A stretch of 47,259 nucleotides of DNA from NCBI GenBank assembly GCA_905215155.1, contig CAJMPJ010000027.1, positions 1 through 47,259 of the forward strand, read 5' to 3'. The DNA comes from an uncultured bacterium. GTDB taxonomy: Bacteria > Bacillota > Clostridia > Lachnospirales > Lachnospiraceae. This document shows positions 1-7,856 of this stretch, piece by piece. Made by a program: the position numbers and the translations under genes. A model generated the notes under the pieces. The model saw only the letters and a program-made list of their open reading frames with translations, was not told the DNA's origin and made no database searches. How positions within the stretch are numbered: the first letter of the stretch is position 1; each line of letters opens with the position of its first letter.

Positions 1-30
1 CAAGCCACCCGTTTTACGGGTGGTCTTGAC
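1..30. repeat. Strong hairpin at window edge, possible mobile-element end
   Basis: CCACCCGT and ACGGGTGG (3-10 and 14-21) form a perfect 8-bp stem with a 3-nt loop. No T-run follows, so it is not a simple terminator. Hairpins of this kind occur at the ends of IS200/IS605-type elements, but the rest of any element lies outside the window, so this assignment is only a possibility. Confidence 0.3.
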
Positions 31-148
31 TTAAAATAAAAAACACTTGCGGAATTCGACATTATATGAGAAAATGTAATCAAGTATGATGTGATATATT
101 TAACAAAGTACTTTTCACAATTATTACTTATTTGAAAGGAGTTTTAAC

Positions 149-841
149 ATGATTTATTCACAGGAAGTAGAAGAGATGTGCATAGTAGCACAGGGCGTTC
201 ATCACGGCGCAGCTCCAATCCCAGAAGAAGCGAAATGGGTAAAATCTAAAGAAGTTAAAGATATCTCCGGTTTGACACATGGCGTTGGCTGGTGTGCTCC
301 TCAGCAGGGTGCATGCAAGCTGACTCTTAATGTAAAAGAGGGTATTATCCAGGAAGCATTAATAGAGACAATCGGTTGCTCCGGTATGACACATTCTGCA
401 GCCATGGCAGCAGAAATCATGCCAGGTTTAACTGTTTTAGAAGCATTAAATACAGACCTTGTTTGTGATGCAATCAATACTGCCATGAGAGAGTTGTTTT
501 TACAGATCGCTTACGGCAGAACGCAGAGCGCATTTTCAGAAGATGGTCTTCCGGTAGGTGCGGGCCTGGAAGACTTGGGAAAAGGCCTCCGTTCACAGGT
601 CGGTACCATGTATGGTACATTAAAGAAAGGTCCTCGTTACTTAGAGATGGCAGAAGGTTATGTTACCGGTATCGCGCTTGATGCGGAAGATCAGATCATA
701 GGATACCAGTTTGTAAGCCTTGGAAAGATGACTGACTTTATCAAGAAGGGTGATGACCCGAATACTGCTTGGGAAAAGGCAAAAGGACAGTACGGCCGCG
801 TTGCGGATGCTGTAAAGATCATTGACCCAAGACACGAATAA
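149..841 (+). CDS. NifU-like iron-sulfur cluster assembly scaffold protein
   Basis: A 230-residue protein resembling the IscU/NifU-like scaffold subgroup found next to GGGtGRT proteins in anaerobic Firmicutes. Conserved Cys residues lie in GWCAPQQGAC (about 48-55) and IGCSGMTHSAAMAAEI (about 76-92), plausible Fe-S ligands. GAAAGGAG lies about 7 nt before ATG 149, which supports this start. The GGGtGRT gene follows about 75 bp downstream on the same strand, and a terminator follows that, so the two form a bicistron. A role as Fe-S scaffold or carrier is inferred from family resemblance; the client protein is unknown. Confidence 0.8.
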   Translation: MIYSQEVEEMCIVAQGVHHGAAPIPEEAKWVKSKEVKDISGLTHGVGWCAPQQGACKLTLNVKEGIIQEALIETIGCSGMTHSAAMAAEIMPGLTVLEALNTDLVCDAINTAMRELFLQIAYGRTQSAFSEDGLPVGAGLEDLGKGLRSQVGTMYGTLKKGPRYLEMAEGYVTGIALDAEDQIIGYQFVSLGKMTDFIKKGDDPNTAWEKAKGQYGRVADAVKIIDPRHE

Positions 842-915
842 TCGGTCGGGCGGGAAACCGCTGGTTTCTGATTATCTAAGGGAAGATTTTGGCCAATAAT
901 AAGGAGGACAAGGGA

Positions 916-1926
916 ATGGCATTATTTGAATCATATGAGAGAAGAATTGACAAAATCAATTCTGTATTAAACAGCTATGGGATTGCTTCTATTGAAGAAG
1001 CTGAAAAGATTACAAAAGATGCAGGTCTTGATGTATACGAACAGGTAAAGAAAATCCAGCCAATCTGTTTTGAGAACGCTTGTTGGGCGTACACCGTCGG
1101 TGCAGCGATCGCAATCAAAAAAGGCTGCAGAAAAGCATCTGAGGCAGCAGCAGCAATCGGCGAAGGACTTCAGGCATTCTGTATCCCAGGTTCTGTAGCA
1201 GATCAGCGTAAGGTAGGTCTTGGTCACGGAAACTTAGGAAAGATGCTTTTAGAAGAGGATACCGAGTGTTTTTGTTTCCTTGCAGGTCATGAATCCTTTG
1301 CAGCAGCAGAAGGTGCCATCGGAATCGCTGAGAAGGCAAACAAAGTGCGCCAGAAACCTTTAAGAGTTATTTTAAATGGTTTAGGAAAAGATGCGGCTCA
1401 GATTATCTCCAGAATCAATGGATTTACATATGTTGAAACAGAGATGGATTATTATACAGGAGAGGTAAAAGAACTCTTTAGAAAATCCTATTCAGAAGGA
1501 TTAAGAGCAAAAGTAAACTGCTACGGTGCAAATGATGTAACAGAAGGTGTTGCCATCATGTGGAAAGAAGGCGTTGACGTTTCCATTACCGGTAACTCCA
1601 CCAACCCGACCAGATTCCAGCATCCGGTTGCAGGTACTTATAAAAAGGAATGCACTGAAAAAGGTAAAAAGTATTTCTCTGTAGCTTCCGGCGGCGGTAC
1701 AGGACGTACTCTTCACCCAGATAACATGGGTGCAGGCCCAGCTTCCTATGGTATGACAGACACCATGGGACGTATGCACTCCGATGCCCAGTTCGCAGGT
1801 TCTTCTTCCGTTCCAGCTCACGTTGAGATGATGGGTCTGATCGGTATGGGTAACAACCCAATGGTCGGCGCTACCGTTGCTGTGGCAGTAGGGATTGAAG
1901 AGAGCGCTAACGCAGGGAAATTTTAG
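916..1926 (+). CDS. GGGtGRT family protein
   Basis: A 336-residue protein containing the signature GGGTGRTLHPDN (GGGTGRT encoded near 1690-1710) that names this family. The chosen start is ATG 916, preceded by AAGGAGG at 901-907. An in-frame TTG at 889 lies upstream of that ribosome site and is less likely. It follows the NifU-like scaffold gene, the usual partner of this family, which suggests a linked Fe-S function. The biochemical activity is not established. It is rich in Gly and small residues in the C-terminal third and shows no membrane segment. Confidence 0.85.
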   Translation: MALFESYERRIDKINSVLNSYGIASIEEAEKITKDAGLDVYEQVKKIQPICFENACWAYTVGAAIAIKKGCRKASEAAAAIGEGLQAFCIPGSVADQRKVGLGHGNLGKMLLEEDTECFCFLAGHESFAAAEGAIGIAEKANKVRQKPLRVILNGLGKDAAQIISRINGFTYVETEMDYYTGEVKELFRKSYSEGLRAKVNCYGANDVTEGVAIMWKEGVDVSITGNSTNPTRFQHPVAGTYKKECTEKGKKYFSVASGGGTGRTLHPDNMGAGPASYGMTDTMGRMHSDAQFAGSSSVPAHVEMMGLIGMGNNPMVGATVAVAVGIEESANAGKF

Positions 1927-2035
1927 GAAAAAAATTGATTTTATTATAGATTCTAATAAATAGACATTTTAGAACAGAATAGACAAAAAACAGAAAAAAT
2001 AAAAATAGACAAAAGCATGTATAAGTAACCATAAG

Positions 2036-2064
2036 AAAAGGAGTCGCATTGGCGGCTCCTTTTT
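2036..2064 (+). terminator. Rho-independent terminator after the GGGtGRT gene
   Basis: AAAAGGAGTCGC pairs with GCGGCTCCTTTT around an ATTG loop and is followed by T5. It ends the NifU-like/GGGtGRT operon. The 2065-2383 interval beyond it is AT-rich and shows no gene. Confidence 0.8.
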
Positions 2065-2383
2065 GAATGTCCGAAAGGGTTGTAATGCGGCAAGCGTTGA
2101 ATTCCGTATATCAAAAAAAATATAAATATTATAATAAATAGTTTTTTTCATGGAATTAAATTAGGTTATTGAAAGGGATTGGGAAGGCATCACAGCTCAA
2201 AGTTTGTTAATCAATATGAAAACCAGTGCAATTTTTATAGAATACGAATCGAGCATCTGTGGGAAACTAAATAAAATAGTGGCTGAAGTAACGATGAGTG
2301 GAAGTGATCTTGACATGTGTGTAAGGAAATAAAATAAAAAGCATATAATATAAATCTAATCAATTGGAAAAATGTAATACAGA

Positions 2384-2884
2384 TTAAAAACTTTCCTCAT
2401 AGAGAAACGGTATCACCTCTTCGCGCTTGATGTTCAAGACGTAAGCGAACTCCTCACAGAGGGTTTTTTCCGCATTTTTTAGAAAGTCTTCATCTATGAT
2501 CTGAAGTTTCTTATCTTTATTTGTGATTTTTAGCTCGTGCTTGTGCCAACGTAACGTTTTTATCATTTTAACAAGTTCATAGCGGTTACCGTCAGCAAGA
2601 ATCTGGCTGTACAATTCTTTGCGCTTTCGATTATCCTTAATCCAAACAAAATCTTTACCCGATATTTTCTTAACCAGAGAGAAAATGTCGTCGGCAGAGA
2701 GTATGCGCCGAACTTCGGTCTTTCTTCTGCTGCTTATCGCAGAGACGTATACTGTCGAAGCAGAGTGGTAAACAGGCTTGAGTACAAAATATGGGCGGAT
2801 TATTTCATCCATGCACATATCCTGTAATCCGGTAACCTTACAAATACCATGATTACCGTACATGATGACATCACCTATGTTCAT
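2384..2884 (-). CDS. CarD-family transcriptional regulator
   Basis: A 166-residue protein whose N-terminus (GDVIMYGNHGICKVTGL, residues 3-19) matches the RNA-polymerase-interacting domain of CarD/CdnL/TRCF proteins. An alpha-helical C-terminal half follows, as in CarD, which binds the RNA polymerase beta subunit and stabilises open complexes. AAAGAGGTGA precedes the start by a normal distance. It appears monocistronic. The targets cannot be seen from the sequence. Confidence 0.8.
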   Translation of the reverse strand: MNIGDVIMYGNHGICKVTGLQDMCMDEIIRPYFVLKPVYHSASTVYVSAISSRRKTEVRRILSADDIFSLVKKISGKDFVWIKDNRKRKELYSQILADGNRYELVKMIKTLRWHKHELKITNKDKKLQIIDEDFLKNAEKTLCEEFAYVLNIKREEVIPFLYEESF

Positions 2885-3068
2885 AATATCTCACCTCTTT
2901 CTATTAAATGAAAAAAGTGCGGTTCACTAAAACCGGACTTGCATCCTTGTAAAGCAAACTACACGTTTAATATTTCTATTATAACATATTTATAGATAAA
3001 AAAATATAGTAAAATTTTCCAGAAACATCAACGATATCATAGGGAAAATTATAAAAATATCTGCTTCT

Positions 3069-3114
3069 TTAGGTTGAGCCAGCAAGGAATATAGGATAAA
3101 CCTTGCTGACTTAG
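3069..3114. repeat. Intergenic hairpin repeat, copy A
   Basis: TTAGGTTGAGCC (3069-3080) and GACTTAG (3108-3114) flank a perfect stem, CAGCAAGG/CCTTGCTG. Outer bases TCTTTA and TAAAGA (3118-3123) extend the pairing. The same conserved arms with a different inner stem recur at 19706-19754. The 2900-3230 interval holds no recognisable gene apart from this. Confidence 0.55.
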
Positions 3115-3232
3115 CTGTAAAGATTAAACATTGCTCTGACTTTTTAATATACAGAATGTGGGCTTATGTTTACTTTATCAATTGGTATTTAAACATGATT
3201 AAATTAGATGTGTTAATTAAAACAGCGTAAGA

Positions 3233-3433
3233 TTATGCGATTTGAACATTAACAGCCTGAAGGCCACGATTACCATTAGTTGTTTCAAAAATAACTGACT
3301 GACCGTCATCTAAAGATTTAAAACCTTCCATAGCAAGACCAGAGAAATGAACGAAAATATCGTTACCCTCTTCATCACAGATGAATCCAAACCCCTTTTG
3401 TGCATTAAACCATTTTACTGTACCTTTTTTCAT
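3233..3433 (-). CDS. Cold-shock domain protein (CspA/CspB-like)
   Basis: A 66-residue single cold-shock domain. RNP1 (KGFGFI) and RNP2 (DIFVHFS) are intact, and the N-terminal KGTVKWFN is typical. These proteins bind single-stranded RNA and DNA and act as RNA chaperones. The start at 3433 is set by GGAGGT (complement of 3441-3446). Longer in-frame extensions lack a ribosome site. An AT-rich stretch precedes the gene, which could be a long 5' UTR as in other csp genes, though no specific element was identified. Confidence 0.93.
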   Translation of the reverse strand: MKKGTVKWFNAQKGFGFICDEEGNDIFVHFSGLAMEGFKSLDDGQSVIFETTNGNRGLQAVNVQIA

Positions 3434-3605
3434 GAAAGATACCTCCTTAAATTTATAGTGTATTTTGCCTAAAATAAAAAATCGCATATATGTGTAAATC
3501 ATCAATAGAATAATGACTTACAAATACATGCGAAATCAAGACTTTATTTAAAATACTACTTTACTATAACATGCTGTATTAATAATGTCAACCTAAATTA
3601 TTAAT

Positions 3606-3642
3606 AAAAAACCGGTTACTTCATTACAAACTGGCTTTTTTT
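3606..3642 (-). terminator. Terminator downstream of the small membrane-protein gene
   Basis: A-run plus CCGGTT pairs with AACTGG plus T-run, with one bulged base. There are T-runs on both strands, so it could work in both directions. On the minus strand it follows the gene at 3689-3850. Confidence 0.6.
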
Positions 3643-3688
3643 ATCTTAGTGCAGAATTATGAGTGCCTGGAGATAAAAAACTCTGTGA

Positions 3689-3850
3689 TTATTCCCTGGT
3701 TATGTCCGTATTGCCGTTATGATTTCCGCAATAAATCCCTCTTTTAATGGGAGCAAACATAAAGCCAATGATGATTCCTGACATAAAACAGGTTGCCATA
3801 ATAAGATTCTTTTCAAGTAGGTTCCATTCATGATTAAAAAAATATTTCAT
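3689..3850 (-). CDS. Small single-pass membrane protein, YtxH-like
   Basis: A 53-residue protein with one membrane segment (about residues 14-36) ending in GFMFAPIKRG. This recalls the glycine-rich transmembrane plus FAP motif of YtxH-type stress proteins. GAGAGGA lies about 8 nt upstream of ATG 3850, so the longer upstream open frame is not needed. Function is unknown, and the YtxH resemblance is short and tentative. Confidence 0.6.
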   Translation of the reverse strand: MKYFFNHEWNLLEKNLIMATCFMSGIIIGFMFAPIKRGIYCGNHNGNTDITRE

Positions 3851-4127
3851 AATATATATCCTCTCAAATTCTTTATAATTTATTCTATGATAGGATGTAG
3901 TATGTGAAAAGAGTAATAAAGTATGCAAGAATGTTTGAAAAGTAATGTAATATATAGTTGCCCCTTTTTTATAAATAAAGCACAGACTGGATAGACCAGC
4001 GACATACACCTGTTGACATCAACTTATTCCGTCTGTTTCCAATATTTTGATTGTAAGATCAATGTGACGAGAGAATTAAATCACCCGGACATAAGCTGCG
4101 CAGCGGGCTGCACCTAAAACGAGAACA

Positions 4128-4147
4128 GGAGCCGTTAATCCGGCTCC
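4128..4147. terminator. Hairpin with short T-run
   Basis: GGAGCCG (4128-4134) and CGGCTCC (4141-4147) form a 7-bp stem followed by ATTTTTA on the plus strand. It lies between two minus-strand genes, so its role is uncertain. It may be bidirectional. Confidence 0.4.
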
Positions 4148-4228
4148 ATTTTTAGTCGTATATTTATAATAGAAAAGAAATATTAATGGGTTCCATCTTG
4201 TTGTTTTCTTATAGTAATAGGTACAATT

Positions 4229-5170
4229 CTACTTAAGCATTTGAATTCGTGTCTGGTTTTGCTGCCGTTGTTGACCTGTTATTGGCCCCGTTTGAGAAGT
4301 GACGGGTCCGGCAGGTCCGGTTGCAGGAGGGGTAACTCCATCAGGCCCAGTTGCAGGCTCAATACCCGGTCCAGGACCAGTAAGCGGCATGGTTGGTCCT
4401 GTCACAAGCGGAAGGGAAGCAGGCGGTTGTGTTACAGGAGCAGGAACGGTTGATTCTGTTTCCGGGGCAGGGACCGCACCTGGTCCTGCGACCGGAGCTT
4501 GTTCCGGAGGTGTTACAGGAACCGGTGTATCTCTGTTTTTAATGGTATTAATGCACTGAGTGTAAAGCTCGTCTGCTCTTTCCCAATTAACAACGTGAAA
4601 CCAATCCTCTATGTATGCAGCACGGTCATTGAATCTCTTTAAATAATAAGCATGCTCCCACACATCAATCCCTGCGACAATGCAGTAACCCTCTGTCAAG
4701 GGAGTATTCTGATTCGGGGTTGTGATTATTTCAAGATTTCCATTCGGAGCGACTACCAGCCAGGCGAAGCCTGATCCAAACACGGACAAAGCTCTTCTTT
4801 TAAATTCATTAAAAAACTCCTCCAGTGTTCCGAATCTCTCTATGAGGGCAGGATACAGGGACTCGGCTATGGAACGGTTCATAGAATTGGTCATGCCGTT
4901 AAAATATAAAATATGATTGTAAACTCCCCCGCCATAATTGATAATGGACTGCCGGACTTCTTCAGGAAGGTTTTCCGGATGAGATATCAGTTCTGGCAAA
5001 GATAAGTTCTGCAGTTCAGGATAATCCCTTAAAATCGCATTGAGTTCAGCCACATACCTCTGTAAGTGTCTGTCATGATGAAGGTACATGGTTTGTGTAT
5101 CAATATAAGGCTCCAGAGCGTCATAGGCGTACGGAAGCGGAGGATTCACAAATGGGTAATGTTCGTTCAT
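4229..5170 (-). CDS. Mn/Fe superoxide dismutase with long Pro/Gly/Thr-rich tail
   Basis: Residues 1 to about 212 form a complete Fe/Mn superoxide dismutase that disproportionates superoxide. The metal ligands His31 (LHHDRH), His86 (YNHIL), Asp169 and His173 (DVWEHAYY) are all present. Gln154 (NQNTPL) is in the position typical of Mn enzymes. Residues about 214-313 are an unusual low-complexity tail built of Pro, Thr, Gly and Val (TGP-type motifs) ending in a Gln-rich stretch. Ordinary SODs stop near 200 residues. The tail resembles surface or spore-coat protein regions, so a coat or exosporium location is possible but unproven. AAAGGA precedes ATG 5170. Confidence 0.88.
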   Translation of the reverse strand: MNEHYPFVNPPLPYAYDALEPYIDTQTMYLHHDRHLQRYVAELNAILRDYPELQNLSLPELISHPENLPEEVRQSIINYGGGVYNHILYFNGMTNSMNRSIAESLYPALIERFGTLEEFFNEFKRRALSVFGSGFAWLVVAPNGNLEIITTPNQNTPLTEGYCIVAGIDVWEHAYYLKRFNDRAAYIEDWFHVVNWERADELYTQCINTIKNRDTPVPVTPPEQAPVAGPGAVPAPETESTVPAPVTQPPASLPLVTGPTMPLTGPGPGIEPATGPDGVTPPATGPAGPVTSQTGPITGQQRQQNQTRIQMLK

Positions 5171-5320
5171 GGATCGTTATCCTTTTGCATTTTTGTATAT
5201 GTATATTCAATAGCATTTGATATATGATGGATAAGCAAGGGAAGAAAAAAATAGTGTAATCAACCGATCTGTGTTGTATAATAAATACGAAATGGTACTT
5301 ACCGGTAAAGTTACTGGTAT

Positions 5321-5351
5321 ATCTGGTTATATTATTTTCCTATAACCAGAT
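5321..5351 (+). promoter_or_regulatory. Perfect 11-bp inverted repeat upstream of metY, candidate activator site
   Basis: ATCTGGTTATA (5321-5331) and TATAACCAGAT (5341-5351) are exact inverted repeats separated by 9 nt. The right arm ends about 15 bp before the -35 box, the usual place for a LysR-type activator. A lysR gene lies directly downstream of metY. A transcript hairpin is the alternative, but the site is upstream of the promoter. Confidence 0.5.
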
Positions 5352-5365
5352 CATACTTATATGTA

Positions 5366-5395
5366 TTAACACTTATTCTGAAATCAAGGTATAAT
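5366..5395 (+). promoter_or_regulatory. metY promoter
   Basis: TTAACA (5366-5371) and TATAAT (5390-5395) are separated by 18 bp, a good sigma-A match. Transcription would start about 45 bp before the metY start codon. Confidence 0.65.
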
Positions 5396-5451
5396 CTGAA
5401 TCAGAAAGCAATTAGAGAGAGTTGATCCAATACAATCAGGAGGAGTTTCTT

Positions 5452-6759
5452 ATGGCAAAGAAGAAAAGAGCAGAAAGGGAATTTAGATTTGAAACATTGC
5501 AGTTACACGTAGGTCAGGAAGAACCAGATTCGGTTACCGACGCAAGAGCAGTACCGATTTACCAGACGTCTTCCTATGTATTTCATAACAGTGAACATGC
5601 AGCCGCAAGATTTGGCTTGACGGATGCCGGTAATATATACGGAAGACTGACCAATCCGACGCAGGACGTTTTTGAACGCAGAATTGCAGCCCTGGAAGGA
5701 GGGATTGCAGCACTTGCAGTTGCCTCAGGAGCGGCAGCCGTTACCTATTCCATTGAAAATATTGCAAAAAACGGTGATCATATTGTGGCAGCCAAAAATA
5801 TCTATGGCGGCACTTATAACTTATTGGAGCATACGCTTCCGGAATATGGAATTGAGACAACCTTTGTGGATCCTTTTGATTACGATGCTTTTGATAAAGC
5901 CATAAAGGAAAACACGAAACTGGTTTTCATTGAGACACTGGGCAATCCCAATTCTGATGTGGTCGATGTTGAGAAGATTGCAGCAATCGCCCATTCACAT
6001 AAAATTCCGTTAATTGTGGATAATACGTTTGCAACCCCTTATCTGGTAAGACCTATTGAATATGGTGCAGATGTGGTGGTTCACTCCGCAACGAAATTTA
6101 TCGGAGGTCACGGAACTACCATCGGCGGTGTGATTATTGACAGCGGAACCTTTGACTGGGAAGCTTCCGGAAAATTTGCCGCTTTAACAGAACCCAACCC
6201 AAGCTATCATGGAATCTGCTTTACAAAAGCGGCAGGAGCAGCCGCATATATTACAAAAATCCGTGCTATTTTACTCCGGGATACAGGCGCTGCCATTTCC
6301 CCGATTCATTCCTTTATCTTCTTACAGGGGTTGGAAACCTTATCTCTGCGTGTAGAGCGCCATGTGGAGAATGCAATAAAGGTAGTGAATTATTTAAAGA
6401 ATCATCCCCAGGTAGAAAGAGTGCATCATCCGTCTGTTTCAGAGGACCCGGAACAGCAGGCACTTTACAAGAAATACTTCCCCAACGGAGGCGGTTCCAT
6501 CTTTACCTTTGAGATCCGGGGAGATGCAAAGAAAGCAAAGGATTTTATTGACCAGCTGGAATTATTCTCACTTTTAGCAAATGTGGCGGATGTAAAGTCC
6601 CTGGTGATTCACCCGGCTTCCACCACTCATTCACAGATGACAGAAGAGGAACTGTTGGGTTCAGGAATCTTACCGAATACCATTCGCCTTTCCATAGGAA
6701 CGGAGCATGCAGAAGATATTATTGAAGATTTAGAGGAAGCATTCAAAGCAGTACAATAG
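5452..6759 (+). CDS. metY: O-acetylhomoserine sulfhydrylase (aminocarboxypropyltransferase)
   Basis: A 435-residue Cys/Met-metabolism PLP enzyme. The PLP lysine is Lys215 in HSATKFIGGHG. The length above 420 and the motif SIENIAKNGDHIVAAKNIYGG match MetY/OAH sulfhydrylases rather than shorter cystathionine gamma-synthases. It makes homocysteine (or methionine) from O-acetylhomoserine and sulfide (or methanethiol). ATG 5452 is chosen because AGGAGGAG lies just upstream; a TTG at 5422 is in frame but lacks a ribosome site. It heads a sulfur block with the LysR gene behind it. Confidence 0.9.
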   Translation: MAKKKRAEREFRFETLQLHVGQEEPDSVTDARAVPIYQTSSYVFHNSEHAAARFGLTDAGNIYGRLTNPTQDVFERRIAALEGGIAALAVASGAAAVTYSIENIAKNGDHIVAAKNIYGGTYNLLEHTLPEYGIETTFVDPFDYDAFDKAIKENTKLVFIETLGNPNSDVVDVEKIAAIAHSHKIPLIVDNTFATPYLVRPIEYGADVVVHSATKFIGGHGTTIGGVIIDSGTFDWEASGKFAALTEPNPSYHGICFTKAAGAAAYITKIRAILLRDTGAAISPIHSFIFLQGLETLSLRVERHVENAIKVVNYLKNHPQVERVHHPSVSEDPEQQALYKKYFPNGGGSIFTFEIRGDAKKAKDFIDQLELFSLLANVADVKSLVIHPASTTHSQMTEEELLGSGILPNTIRLSIGTEHAEDIIEDLEEAFKAVQ

Positions 6760-6776
6760 TATTACATAACCAAGTG

Positions 6777-6803
6777 CAGGCTGCCATAGATCATGGCAGC
6801 CTG
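6777..6803 (+). other. Intercistronic stem-loop between metY and lysR
   Basis: CAGGCTGCCAT and ATGGCAGCCTG form a perfect 11-bp stem with a 5-nt loop but no T-run. It probably stabilises the metY mRNA end or marks a processing point rather than ending transcription. Confidence 0.55.
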
Positions 6804-6831
6804 TTGAATGCGCTTATGGAGAGGAGGAACT

Positions 6832-7740
6832 ATGACATTACAGCAGCTGCGTTATGCCATATGCATTGCAAACCAGAAGTCCATGAACAAGGCTGCGGCG
6901 GAACTGTTTATCACACAGCCAAGTTTATCGAGCACCATACGTGATCTGGAAGAGGAGATTGGTCTGCAGATTTTTATCCGTTCCAACCGGGGAATTGTGA
7001 TCACTCCGGAAGGAGAAGAGTTTTTAGGATATGCCAGGCAGATGATGGAACAATACCGGCAGATGGAAGAACGGTTTGTAAAAAAAGAAAAATTTAAAAA
7101 GAAATTCAGCGTTTCCATGCAGCATTATACCTTTGCGGTTCAGGCATTTATTCATATGGCAAAAGAATTTGGAATGGATGATTATGAATTTGCTGTTCAT
7201 GAGACAAAAACCTATGAGGTTATATTAAATGTGAAGAATCAGAAAAGTGAGCTGGGAATTTTATATTTGAATGATTTTAATGAGAAAGCCATTCAAAAAC
7301 TTCTCTCGGACAATGATCTGGAATTCATAGACTTATTCCAATGCGGGATCTATGTCTACTTATGGAAAGGCAATCCCCTTGCCCATATGGAACGGATCGG
7401 GTTTGATGACTTAAAGAATTATCCCTGTCTGTCCTTTGAACAGGGAAATAACAATGCATTTTATCTGGCGGAAGAAGTATTCAGCACGTATGAATACAAA
7501 CAGATCATCAAAGCAGATGACCGTGCCACTCTCTTGAATCTCATGGTAGGCTTAAACGGTTATACGCTGTGCTCCGGGATCATCTGTGAAGATTTGAACG
7601 GAGGGGAATACAAGGCCATTCCTCTAGATACCGATGACAAGATGAGAATCGGTTATATTAAAAAGAAGAAGATGCCTTTAAGCATTCTTGGAAAAAAATA
7701 TATTGATGAATTAAAGAAATATGAGGCACAGCTGCTTTAG
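6832..7740 (+). CDS. LysR-family transcriptional regulator
   Basis: A 302-residue protein with an N-terminal winged helix-turn-helix (MTLQQLRYAICIANQKSMNKAAAEL..., helix-turn-helix about residues 18-37) and a C-terminal substrate-binding-like effector domain. ATG 6832 follows GAGGAGG; the upstream in-frame extension has no ribosome site. It is sandwiched between metY and the transsulfuration genes, so it probably activates this sulfur region, as CysB/CmbR/YtlI-type LysR proteins do elsewhere. The effector (O-acetylserine or a related metabolite) is a guess. Confidence 0.88.
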   Translation: MTLQQLRYAICIANQKSMNKAAAELFITQPSLSSTIRDLEEEIGLQIFIRSNRGIVITPEGEEFLGYARQMMEQYRQMEERFVKKEKFKKKFSVSMQHYTFAVQAFIHMAKEFGMDDYEFAVHETKTYEVILNVKNQKSELGILYLNDFNEKAIQKLLSDNDLEFIDLFQCGIYVYLWKGNPLAHMERIGFDDLKNYPCLSFEQGNNNAFYLAEEVFSTYEYKQIIKADDRATLLNLMVGLNGYTLCSGIICEDLNGGEYKAIPLDTDDKMRIGYIKKKKMPLSILGKKYIDELKKYEAQLL

Positions 7741-7794
7741 CAGTCCCAAGGGTGCCATAGAAATAAATGATAGCCGGCTATTGTTTTTAAGTAT

Positions 7795-7824
7795 TTGCGG
7801 TCCATAAGACCATATTGGTATACT
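7795..7824 (+). promoter_or_regulatory. Candidate promoter for the transsulfuration pair
   Basis: TTGCGG (7795-7800) and TATACT (7819-7824) are spaced by 18 bp. A 12-bp palindrome, ATAGCCGGCTAT (7770-7781), lies just upstream and may be a regulator site or part of a weak stop signal after lysR. Confidence 0.45.
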
Positions 7825-7856
7825 GAAACAAGAGATTAAATAAAAGAAAGCGGTGA

